NCBI GenBank assembly: GCA_030035585.1
Contig: CM057462.1
Span: 120,833,234-120,897,233, forward strand
DNA length: 64,000 bases
Source: Dugong dugon
Taxonomy: Eukaryota; Chordata; Mammalia; Sirenia; Dugongidae
Direction of reading: 5' to 3'
Positions 11,279 through 21,545 of the stretch are shown here, piece by piece. Within the stretch, counting starts at the first letter, position 1. The number at the start of each line of letters is the position of its first letter. Made by a program: the position numbers and the translations under genes. The notes under the pieces are model-generated. The model searched no databases. It was not told the origin of the DNA and worked only from the letters and a program-made list of their open reading frames with translations.

Positions 11279-11421
11279 AAACCAAACCCATTGCCGTCGA
11301 GTCGATTCGGACTCATAGCGACCCTACAGGACAGAGTAGAACTGCCCCATAGGATTTCCAAGGAGACACTGGTGGATTCGAACTGCTGATCTTTTGGTTA
11401 GCAACTGTGGCTCGTAACCTG
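11279..11421 (-). mobile_element. AfroSINE, short variant
   Basis: The tail complement AAACCCATTGCCGTCGAGTC is well preserved. The head end is rearranged: after GGTTAGCAAC the usual CCACCAGGGCTCC is replaced by GTAACCTGCCACA. Confidence 0.88.
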
Positions 11422-11790
11422 CCACAATTTCATGATTGTTGGTAAGATACGTGTAACTGCCCTTTTTCACCAGTTTCCTGAGCTGTAGCTACCATCAGGT
11501 GACGTGAAGTGGGCTGGCTGCCACCTGCACGTGCAGTGGGGTGCATTACTGGAAAGGAATCCTGAGTTTAGGGAGCCCGAGTTTTTGCTCCAGAGGGAGA
11601 CGCTATCTCTGTCTTCCAAGGCTATTGCTATACAATCACCCTAGAAAAGATAGTCTGGAACAAAGACCAGTCAGTGTCTTTGCTCACTGGGCATACAGAT
11701 AACGTGAGAGAGCAATGGAGAGTTGTGTCCCAACAAGTATCAGGTTGTACTAGCCAAAATAGGTCATTGTTTATTCTCAGTCTCAATATC
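11422..11790. other. Unassigned sequence
   Basis: Somewhat richer in G+C than its surroundings (near 11500-11620). No open frame of note and no repeat recognised. Confidence 0.5.
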
Positions 11791-11997
11791 CCAAACCAAA
11801 CCCATTGCTGTTGAATCCATTCTGACTAATAGTGACCCTAGAGGACAGAGTAGAACTGCTCCATAGGGTTTCCAAGGCTGTAATCTTTACAGAAGCCAAC
11901 TGCCACATCTTTCTCCCACAGAGCAGCTGGTGGGCTCGAACCGCTGAACTTTCGGTTAGCAGCCAAGCACTTAACCACTACGCCACCAGGGCTCCTT
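11791..11997 (-). mobile_element. AfroSINE, long variant
   Basis: Complete on the minus strand, from CCAAACCCATTGCTG to CCACCAGGGCTCC. It sits immediately left of the large L1. Confidence 0.92.
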
Positions 11998-12629
11998 TTC
12001 AATCTAAATGGAATATATATATATTTTTTTTCATTCTTAATCTTAATTTTTTTTTTTTTTAATATTTTATTGTACTTCAGGTGAAGGCTTACAGAACAGT
12101 TTCTCTTGTAACAGTAGTACACATGCTGTTTTGTGACTTTGGTTAACAACCCCGCAACATTTTAACCCTCTGAAGTCTCAGCTTTTTTTTTTTTTTTTTT
12201 TTGGTGAAAATACACATAGCTAAAGATACACCATTTCAAAACTTTTTACGTACACATTTAAGTGACATTGACTGTGCTCTTCCAATTGTGCTGCCATTCT
12301 CGCCCAAGATGAAGGCTTACAGGACAAAATAGCCTCCCATTTAACAGTTACTACAAATGTTGCCCTATAACAGTGGTTAACAATCTCACAACACATCAAC
12401 AGTATCCTTACTCAACTTGTGTTCCTTATCATCAGCTTCCTACTCCCCCTCTGCCTTCTGGCCCTTGTCACTGGACTCCTGTACCTCATTAGTCTCATTT
12501 AGTTTTACTGGGCTGTCCACTCCCAGGCTGAACAGTGAACCTCGAAGGTAACTTCACCTCTGAGCTGAAAGGGTGTCTGGGGGCCACACTCTTGAGGTTT
12601 CACCAGTCTCCTTTAGGCCAGTAAACCTG

Positions 12630-12654
12630 TTTTTTTTTTTTTTTTTTTTTTTTT
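12630..12654. repeat. T25 homopolymer
   Basis: A run of 25 T inside the L1 3' UTR, at a place where the sister copies have only about 5 T (GGTCTTTTTCTGTGAG at 18453 and a similar site near 40990). Confidence 0.95.
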
Positions 12655-13237
12655 GTGAGTTAGAATTATGCTCTACATCCTTCTCCAGCTCTGTCCAGAA
12701 CCCTCTGTTGTGATCCTGGTCAGAGCAGTCAGCGGTGGTAGCCGGGCACCATCTAGCTGTACTGGACTCAGTCCGGTGGAGGTCTTGGTAGCTGTGGTCA
12801 ATTAGTCCCTTGGACTAATCTTTTCGTTATATCCTGTTCTCTTCATTCTCCCTTGCTCCCGAAGGGATGACACCAGTGTAGTATCTTAGATGGCCGCTCA
12901 CAGGCTTTTAAGACCCCAGACACTACTCACCAAGGTAGAATGTAGAGCATTATCTTTATAAGTAGTGTCATGCCAATTGAGCTAGATGTTCCCCGAGACC
13001 ATGGTCCCCAGAGCCCTCCGTCCAACAACTCTGTCCCTCGGGGAGTTTGGATGTGTCCATGGGGCCTCCATGACCTTTCCTTGTGCAGGTTGTGTTAGTT
13101 TCCCTTGTACTGTGTACTGTCTCACCTCTCACGCAAGATACCACTTATCTATTGCCTATTTAGTATTTCCCCCCACCCCCATCCTTGGTAACCAGCAAGG
13201 ATTGTTACATTTTGCATGTGAATTTTTTCATGGGTTT

Positions 13238-16223
13238 TTACAGTAGAGGTCTCATACAATATTTGTCCTTTTGTGATTGACTTATTTCACTCAGCATAAT
13301 GTCCTCCAGTTTCATCCCTGTTATGAGATGCTTCACGGATTCATTGTTGTTCTTTCTCGTTGCATAGTACTCCATTGTGTGTGTGTACCATAGTTTGCTT
13401 ATCCATTCATCTGTTGATGGGCACCTACGTTGTTTCCATCGTTTTGCTACTGTGAACAATGCTGCCATGAACATAGGTGTGCATATGTCTGTTCGAGTGA
13501 TGCGTCTTATTTCTCTAGGATATATTCTTAGGAGCGGGATTGCTGGATCGAATGGTATGTCTGTTTCTAGCTTTCTGAGGAAGCGCCATATCATTTTCCA
13601 AAATGGTTGTATCATTTTGCATTCCCACCAGCAGTGTATAAGAGTTCCCATCCTCCCGCAGCCCCTCCAACATTTGTTATTTCCAGTATTTTTGATTCGT
13701 GCCAGTAATGCCGGGGTGAGATGGTATCTCATTGTGGTTTTAATTTGCATTTCTCTAATGGCTAGTGATCGCGAGCATTTCCTCATGTGTCTGTTGGCCA
13801 TTTGAATGTCTTCTTTGGTGAAGTGTCTGTTCATTTCCTTTTCCCATTTTTTGATAGGATTGTTTGTCTTTTTGTTGTAGAGGTGTTGGATTTTCTGGTA
13901 GATTATGGAGATTAGACCTTTGTCTGACTTGTACTGTCCAAAAATTTTTTCCCAGTCTGTAGGTTCTCTTTTGAGTCTTTTGGTGAAGTCTTTTGAAGAG
14001 CATAGGTGTTTGATTTTTAGAAGATCCCAGTTATCTAGTTTATCTGTTGGGTTTTGTGTGTTGATGGTTATGGTTTGTATCCTGTTAATGCCATGTATTA
14101 AGGCCTGAAGTGTTGGTCCTATTTTTTCTTCTATGAACTTTATAGTTTTTGGCTTTATATTCAGGTCTTTGATCCATTTTGAAGTAGTTTTTGTATACGG
14201 TGTGAGGTATGGGTCCTGTTTCATTTTTCTGCAAATGGATATCCAGTTTTGCCAGCACCATTTGTTAAAGAGACTGCCTTTTCCCCATTTGATGGACTTT
14301 GGCCCTTGTCGAAAATCAGGTGACCGTAGGTGGATGGATTTACATCTGGGTTCTCAATTGTGTTCCATTGGTCAATGTATCTGTTGTTGTACCAGTACCA
14401 GGCTGTTTTGACTACTGTAGCTGTATAGTAGGTTCTGAAGTCAGGTAGTGTGAGTCCTCCAACTTTATTCTTCTTCTTCAGTAGTGCTTTACTTATTCGG
14501 GGCTTCTTCCCTTTCCTTATAAAGTTAATGATTATTTTTTCCATCTCTTTGAAGAATGTTGTTGGTATTTGGATCGGGATTGCATTGTATTTGTAAATTG
14601 CTTTGGGTAGAATTGCCATTTTCACAATGTTGAGTCTGCCTATCCATGAGCATGGTATGTTTTTCCATTTATGTAGATCCCTTTGGGTTTCATGCAGCAG
14701 TGTTTTGTAGTTTTCTTTGTATAGGTGTTTTACATTCCTGGTCAGATTTATTCCCAAGTATTTTATCTTTTTAGGGGCTATTGAAAATGGTATTGATTTC
14801 CTGATTTCCTTTTCATCGTTCTCTTTACTGGTGTATAGGAATCCAACTGATTTTTGAATGTTTATCTTGTATCCTGCTACTCTGCTGAATCTTTCTATTA
14901 GTTCCAGCAGATTTCTCATGGAGTCTTTAGGGTTTTCTATATATAGTATCATATCATCTGCAAACAGGGAGAGTTTAACTTCTTCATTACCAATTTGGAT
15001 GCCCTTTATTTCTTTCTCTTGCCTTACTGCTCTAGCTAGAACTTCCAGCACAATGTTAAATAGGAGTGGTGATAAAGGGCATCCTTGTCTTGTTCCTGTT
15101 TTCAAGGGGAATGTTTTCAGCCTCTCTCCATTAAGAATGATGTTGGCCATTGGTTTTGCATAGATGCCCTTTATTATGTTGAGAAATTTCCCTTCTATAC
15201 CTATTTTATTGAGAGCTTTTATCAGGAATGGGTGTTGGACTTTGTCAAATGCCTTTTCTGCGTCAGTTGAGATGATCATGTGATTTTTTTCTTTCCTTTT
15301 ATTTATGTGGTGAATTACGTTGATGGATTTTCTAATGTTAAACCATCCTTGCATACCTGGTATGAATCCTACTTGGTCGTGGTGTATTATTTTTTTGATA
15401 TGATACTGAATTCTATTGGCTAGAATTTTGTTCAGAATTTTTGCATCTATATTCATGAGAGATATTGGTCTGTAATTTTCTTTTTTTGTGATGTCTTTGC
15501 CTGGTTTTGGTATCAGCGTTATGCTGGCTTCATAGAATGAATCTGGAAGTGTTGCTTCCTCTTCTATGCTCTGAAATAGCTTGAGTAGAACTGGTACAAG
15601 CTCTTCTGTAAATATTTTGTAGAATTCTCCAGTGAAGCCATCTGGGCCAGGGCTTTTTTTGGTTGGGAGTTTTTTTTATTACCTTTTCAATCTCTTCTCC
15701 TGTTATGGGTCTGTTCAGATTTTCAATATCACTTTGTTGTAGTTTGGGTAGGCCGTGTGTTTCTAGAAATTTATCCATTTTCTCTAGGTTTTCATATTTG
15801 TTGGAATACAGTTTTTCATAATATTCTGTTATAATCCTTTTTATTTCGGTTGGGTCTGTTGTAATGTCCCCCATTTCATTGCTTATTTGGGTTATTTGTG
15901 CCCTCTGCTGTTTTTCTTTTGTCAGTCTGGCCAGCGGTTTGTCGATTTTGTTGATTCTTTCAAAGAACCAACTTTTGGTTTTGTTGATTCTTTCTATTGT
16001 TTTTGTGTTCTCTATTTCATTTATTTCTGCTCTGATCTTTACTATCTCTTTTCTTCCGGTGGTTGTAGGCTTTTTTTGCTGTTCTCTTTCTATTTGTTTG
16101 AGTTCTGTAGTTAATGTTTTGATTTTGTCCCTTTCTTCTTTTTTGATATGTGCATCTATTGCTATAAATTGTCCTCTGAGGACTGCCTTTGCTGTGTCCC
16201 AAAGGTTTTGCTATGATGTGTTT
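13238..16223 (-). pseudogene. L1 ORF2 reverse transcriptase remnant
   Basis: Fragments of the L1 ORF2 protein, which in active elements nicks DNA and reverse-transcribes L1 RNA. Frame 15456-14221 (411 residues) contains DAEKAFD at 65-71, RQGCPLSP at 123-130 and the catalytic FADD at 165-168. Frame 14224-13238 continues with the C-terminus, including the Cys-rich motif CWRGCGRMGTLIHCWWEC, and ends at what appears to be the natural stop. A frameshift near 14305, just after FDKG, separates these two. Another near 15640-15670, in T-rich runs, separates the linker (15874-15530) from the reverse transcriptase. Further upstream linker sequence lies at 16017-16223. The catalytic core is intact but the endonuclease is missing, so the copy is inactive. 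Confidence 0.92.
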
Positions 16224-16239
16224 TCTAAATGAAATATAT

Positions 16240-16519
16240 TTAAAAAAATTCTTAAACATGGAGTCTGGAGTGTGATGTCTGTGAACTTTGTTTTTAATTC
16301 CAGAAAAAATTCTCTTGTTTGTGTATTATTCCATAAGTATAGTAACATGAAAGTTAATTTTCTTAGTTTTGATGAAGGGTATTTTGGGTAACTGGATTTT
16401 CTTCTAAAAAATTCAGTTTCTTTTATGCCAGTAGGGCACACATTATTCCCCTATCTCCTATCTCCCTTTTGAACACAAAACATTTTCCCTTTGTGTTTTT
16501 ATTTCAGCAAAACTTAAGA
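16240..16519. other. Unassigned sequence
   Basis: Flanks the L1 insertion. No gene or repeat recognised. Confidence 0.5.
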
Positions 16520-16800
16520 GCGTGCCTATCAAGGACTATATACTGTATGGTAGCTAGAGATACAGATACAGATATGAAAGATTGTACCGGTATGTCTTTA
16601 TTAGGAATTATGAGGCAGACACTTTTATTTGCTGTTTGAGGAGAGGAGATGAAGTGGGCTAAAGGTTAGAAGGGTGTCCTGGGAGAGTGAACAACGTGTG
16701 CAAAGGGTTTGGAGAAGAGGAGAGATAGTGAGAAGGGGGCATTCCAAGCAGAGGAGCAGTATATGTGATGGTCCTGAGGAGAGTAAGAATGTAGGATTGT
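16520..16800. mobile_element. Probable ancient LINE 3' fragment
   Basis: Contains GGACTATATACTGTATGGTA and GGGCATTCCAAGCAGAGGAG, which resemble recurrent motifs from old L2/L1M 3' regions. A polypyrimidine-AG precedes it at 16506, but the match to dispersed motifs makes an exon unlikely. The family is uncertain. Confidence 0.4.
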
Positions 16801-17556
16801 AAATACTTCATGATATTGACATTGACCTATTTTTAAACTAAAGTTTAAAATTTAATCTATTGAGATTTTTGCAAATCGTACTCTATACAGCAGTGAAGTT
16901 CTGATTCTAAGGATCCCAATGGATATACTTACATATGAAGCCTCCATGCAGATCTCTCGAATCTTTCTTTTTTGGGGGAATGGAGATGGGAGAAACATTT
17001 CACTGTATATCTTTTAGTGTAAGAATAGTACAGTATAAAAGGTATCAGTTTTCTGAGGAGCCTATGAGTTTGCTGTTTAAAGCTTAGTTTTCATTCCTAT
17101 AAAGTTATGAAATTTTCAAAATGGTTTTATTTAACCAGATCTCTATATTTACCTGTTGACCAAAATTGTGGTTTCAAACTTGAAAAACTTATACTTGCTC
17201 CAGGCATAGTATAGTCCATATTCTTGTGTTGTTATGCTGTTATGACATTAGAAATTAAGTAAAGTTTCCTCTTTGCCACTTATTTTTAATCTGAAAATGA
17301 AAGATGTTGCTGTATTTTTTTAAGTCTTGCAACTAGAGGTTTCTATTAGTTATTGGTTCGCTCTTACTAACGCTTTTAGTCTGGTATTAAAGATTTTAGT
17401 ACATTAAAATGCAGATTTAATTAACAATTTAAGTGGCCTAGGTTTTCTAAATGTATTTTGTTCCAGAGAACTTTGCTGTAATTGCATGGCTAATTTCATT
17501 ATGAAATAGTTCCCAAAAATTTTGATTAGAAGGCCATAGTGAAGATTAAATGAGAA
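16801..17556. other. Unassigned AT-rich sequence
   Basis: No gene or repeat recognised. Confidence 0.5.
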
Positions 17557-17567
17557 TATATGTAAAG

Positions 17568-17704
17568 TGGAGCCCTGGTGGTGCTGTGGTTAAGAGCTTG
17601 GTTGCTAACCAAAAAGTTGGCAGTTTGAGTCAACCAGCCACTCCTTGGGAACCGTATAGGGTCGCTATGAGTTGGAAACGACTTGATGGCAACAGGGTTT
17701 TGGG
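17568..17704 (+). mobile_element. AfroSINE, short variant
   Basis: Head GGAGCCCTGGTGGTGCTG, tail GACTTGATGGCAACAGGG. Perfect 11-bp target-site duplication TATATGTAAAG at 17557-17567 and 17705-17715. It is shorter than usual because the GGGGCAGTTCTACTCTGTCC segment is deleted. Confidence 0.95.
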
Positions 17705-18122
17705 TATATGTAAAGCACCTAATATAAAACTTGGTGTAAAGTAAGTTCTCAAATGATAGTTACTGTTCCTTTTAGCGTATTATTACTTTAAAAAGCTGAA
17801 TTAATTTGTGTTTCATGCATTTGCACTTGTGTGGCAAACTATACTCCAAAATGATAAAAATTTTCAGTGGAGATTCTCTGACAGTCTGTTACAGTAATTA
17901 CTACTCACATGCGGTTATTTAAATTAAATTAAAAATACTGTTCCTTGGTCCTACTAACCACATTTTAATTGCTGAGGAGCTGCGCATGGCTAGTGGGCAG
18001 TAGTAGACAGTGCAGATGCGGAACATTTTCATCAGCGCAGAAAGTTCTGTTGGACAGTGCTGCTGTAAAGCTAATGGTTTTCAAACTTTTCTTTCCCAAT
18101 TAGTGGAATGCTTTAATTGTAA

Positions 18123-18817
18123 TTTTTTTTTTATCGTAGTTTAGATGAAGGTTTACAGAACAAACTAGCTTTTCGTTAAACAGTACACATACTGTTTTAT
18201 GACATTGGTTAACAACTCCACAACCTGTCAACACTCTCCCTTCTCAACCTTGGGTTCCCTATTACCAGCTTTCCTGTCCCCTCCTGCCTTTTAGTTCTTG
18301 TCCCTGGAGTGTTATGCCGCAGTAGTCTTGTTTTGTTTTATGTTTCTTTGGCTGAACAGTGAGCCTCAGGAGTGACTTCATTACTGAGCTAAAAGGATGT
18401 CCGGGGGCCATACTCTCAGGGTTTCTCCAGTCTCTGTCAGGCCAGTAAATCTGGTCTTTTTCTGTGAGTTAGAATTTTGTTCTACATTTTTCTCCACCTC
18501 TGTCTGGGACCCTGTATTGTGATCCCCGTCAGAACAGTCAGTGGTGGTAGCTGGGCACCATCTTGTTGTACTGGACTGATTCTGGTAGAGGCTGTGGTAG
18601 TTGTGGTCCATTAGTCCTGTGGACTAATTTTTCCCTTTTTCTTTATTTTTCTTCATTCTCCCTTGCTCCTGAAGGGGTGAGACCAGTGGAATATCTTAGA
18701 TGGCCACTCACAGGCTTTTAAGACCCCAGATCTACTCACCAAAGTAAAAATGTAGAACATTTTCTTTATAAACTATGTTATGCCAGTTGAGCTAGGTGTT
18801 ACCTGAGACCACGGTCT
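18123..18817 (-). mobile_element. L1 3' UTR fragment, subfamily A
   Basis: Antisense L1 tail (poly-T, then TTTAGATGAAGGTTTACAG) running to the 3' UTR segment GAGCTAGGTGTTACCTGAGA. Flanks CTTTAATTGTAA (18111-18122) and CTTTAATCATAA (18818-18829) look like an aged target-site duplication with two mismatches. Confidence 0.88.
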
Positions 18818-19045
18818 CTTTAATCATAAAATTTTAAACAATTCCATATGAAAAGTAGTGAGATGCAGAGATACTCTTTAGGAGACCCAGAATCCACTCC
18901 ATTTAACCATCCCCTGGCACTCAGAACACAGGGCTTTAGGACCAGAGTTGCAAAGTGACCAACTGCTTTTTTTTTTTTTAACCAATTAATAAATGTAGAA
19001 AGAATAATAGAAATAGAAAAATCCACATAGAATTAAAAAAAAAAA

Positions 19046-19207
19046 GCCAAACCAAACTTGTTGCCATCGAGTTGATTCCAACTTATAGCGACCCTGTAGG
19101 ACAGAGTAGAACTGCCCCATAGGGTTTCCAAGGAGCAGATGGTGGATTCGAACCACTGACCTTTTGGTTAGCAGCCAAGCTCTTAACCACTGTGCCACCA
19201 GGGCTCC
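19046..19207 (-). mobile_element. AfroSINE, short variant
   Basis: From an A-rich tail at 19036 through CAAACTTGTTGCCATCGAG to CCACCAGGGCTCC. Possible short duplication ATAGAAT on both sides. Confidence 0.92.
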
Positions 19208-19454
19208 AAATAGAATAAAGACCATAGAAATGTTTGATTGAGACAAGACTCTTTAGAGGATATTGAAACCATTGGCACAAGATTGTTGGGACAAGATATG
19301 GAGAAATCTGACCAGTTTAACCAAATGATCAAACTTAACATCAACATTATGGGACAAACTGGAATCGTGTTTCCTAATGTGGTATACTGAGAAGAACACA
19401 AGTTCTCCTGTGTGCTACTTCTGCCAATTTTTTTTTTAACCAGAATTTAACAGG

Positions 19455-20695
19455 GGAACCAATGGTTCTTGATCATATGCTGCGTCCTGAAATGGTTGAA
19501 CATCTGCCAGTTCTTTCTGGTACAGTAACTCTGTGTGTTCCTTCCATCTTCTTTTGATGCTGTGTCATTCAGTATTTTCCCGGTTGAATCCTTCAGTTTT
19601 GCCACTCAAGTGTTGAATTTTTTCTTCAGTTCTTTCAGCTTGAGAAATGCTGAATGTGTTCTTCCCTTTTGGTTTTCTAACTCCAGGTCTTTGCATATTT
19701 CATTATATAGTACTTTACTTTGTCTTTTTGAGTCTCCCTTTGAAATCTTCTCTTTTTTTCATCATTTCTTCTGTTCATTTTAAGTGCTCTGCACTCAAGA
19801 GCAAGTTTCAGAGTCTCTCTGATATCCATTTTGGTCTTTTATTTCTTTCCTGTCTTTTTAATGACCTTTTGCTTTTTTTTTATGTGTGATGTCCTTCCAC
19901 AACTCTTCTGACCTTCAGTTATTAGTATTCAGCGCATCAAATCTATTCCTGAGATGATCTCTAAATTCAGGCGGGATGTATTCAAGCTTTTTGCCCATTC
20001 CAAAGAAAGGTGATCAAACAGAATGTGGAAATTATCAAACAGTATCATTAATACCACATGCTAGAAAAATTTGGCTGAAGATAATTCAAAAACAGCTGCA
20101 GCTGTACATTGACGGAATTGCCAGAAGTTCAAGCTAGATTCAGAAGAGGACATGGAGCAAGAGATACCATTGCTGATGTCAGATGGATTTGTTTACCTGT
20201 ATTTTATGGACTGTGCAAAGGCATTTGACTGGATCATAACAAATTAGAGATAAAATTGCGAACAATTGGAATTCCAGAACACTTAATTGTGTTTATGCAG
20301 AACCTGTACATGAATCAAGAGGCAGTCGTTTGAACAGAACAAGGGGACACTGTTTGGTTTATAATTGAAAAAGATCTGTGGTGGGGTTGTATTCTTACAC
20401 CTTACTTATTCAGTCTATATGCTTAACACATAGTCTGAGAAGCTGAGCTATATGAAGAAGAACACGGCATTAGGATTAAAGGAAGACTCATTAACAACCC
20501 AAGATATGCACATGACACAATTTTGCTTGCCAAAAGTGAAGACTACTTGAAGCACTTATAGCCTTAAGTTTGAATTACACCTGAACATAAAGAAAATAAA
20601 AATCCTTACAACTGGACCAATAAACAACATCATGTTAAGTGGTAAAGAAATTGAAGTTGTCAAGGATTTCATTCTTCTTGGGTCAACAATTTATG
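19455..20695 (+). mobile_element. RTE LINE, older subfamily, inverted 5' part
   Basis: Antisense RTE at 19455-19983 joined to sense RTE at 19984-20695. The sense part begins GCCCATTCCAAAGAAAGG, and the antisense arm begins at a consensus point several hundred bases upstream of it. This is an inversion with an internal deletion, as expected from twin priming. The sense part carries older-subfamily marks (AATAAACAAC, GGTAAAGAAATTGAAG). It stops at GGTCAACAATTTATGG, where a younger-subfamily copy begins. Its own 3' end is missing. Confidence 0.85.
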
Positions 20696-21545
20696 GCCAA
20701 GAAACGGGACTATATGAAGAAGAACGCACCATCAGAATTGGAGGAAGACTCGTTAACAACCTGTGTGACATGCAGATAACGCAACCTTGCTTGCTGAAAG
20801 TGAAGAGGACTTGAAGCACTTATGGATGAAGATCAAAGACTACAACCTTCAGTATGGATTACACCTCAACATAAAGAAAATAAAAATCCTCACAACTGGA
20901 CCAATAAGCAGCATCATGATAAACGGAGAAGGGATTGAAATTTTCAAGGATTTCATTTTACTTGAATCCACAATCAGCTCCCGTAGAAGCAGCAGTCAAG
21001 AAATCAAAGGATGTGTAGCTTTGGGCAATTCTGCTGCAAAACACCTCTTTAAAGTGTTAAAACAGGAAGATGTTACCTTGAAGACTTAAGGTGTAGCTGA
21101 CCCAACCCATGGTGTTTTCAGTTGCCACATATGCATGTGAAAGCTGGACAATAAATAAGGAAGACTGAAGAAGAATTGATGCCTTTGAATTACAGTGTTG
21201 GCGAAGAATATTGAATATACCATGGACTGCCAAAAGAATGAACAAATCTGTCTTGGAAAAGTACAACCAGAATGCTTCTTAGAAGCAAAGATGGTGAAAC
21301 TACTTCTTACATACTTTGGACATGTTGTCAGGAGGGACCAGTCCCTAATGAAGAACATCATGCTTGGTAAAGCAGAGGGTCAGCGAAAATGAGGAAGACC
21401 CTCAACGGGATGGTTTGACACAGGGTCTGCAACAACGGGCTCAAATATAACAATTGTGAGGATGGCACCAGATCAGGCAGTGTACCATTCTGTTACACAT
21501 AGGATCACTATGAGTCGGAGCTGAATCAATGGCACAGCAACAATG
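20696..21545 (+). mobile_element. RTE LINE, younger subfamily, 3' part
   Basis: Begins CAAGAAACGGGACTATATGA, repeating the reverse transcriptase segment already present at 20434-20690, and continues to the RTE 3' tail (ACTATGAGTCGGAGCTGAAT, then CAACAATG). It is closer to the copies at 8175 and 29933 than to the sequence it abuts. A broken reverse transcriptase frame lies at 20787-21089; the YADD region is frameshifted near 20760-20785. Confidence 0.85.
20787..21089 (+). pseudogene. RTE reverse transcriptase fragment
   Basis: A 100-residue open frame starting just after the lost YADD motif, with SEEDLKHLWMKIKDYNLQ, then LTTGPISSIMINGEG and HLFKVLKQEDVTLKT before a stop. It is the connection and thumb part of the enzyme only. 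Inactive. Confidence 0.85.

Larger units (their letters stand above)
12019..16223 (-). mobile_element. L1 LINE, 5'-truncated, subfamily A
   Basis: The largest element in the window. On the minus strand it runs from within ORF2 (upstream of the reverse transcriptase) through the ORF2 stop, a 3' UTR of about 0.9 kb and an A-rich tail. Imperfect 16-bp flanks TCTAAATGGAATATAT (12003-12018) and TCTAAATGAAATATAT (16224-16239) look like the target-site duplication. Its 3' end is unusual: L1-tail-like sequence occurs twice (12070-12165 and 12306-12400), separated by a T-tract and a different L1-like 3' end (12181-12305). The 5' UTR, ORF1 and endonuclease are absent. Confidence 0.93.

Noticed and set aside
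13377-16114. Plus-strand open frames of 60-140 codons across the large L1
   Set aside because: They lie opposite L1 ORF2, whose minus-strand translation is clearly reverse transcriptase. The plus frames have no family resemblance.
16506-16630. Open stretch of about 40 codons after TTTTTATTTCAG
   Set aside because: The sequence resembles dispersed old LINE 3' motifs, with no fitting donor site.
20690-20960. Tandem duplication within one RTE
   Set aside because: The two copies carry different subfamily marks, so an independent element or template switch fits better.
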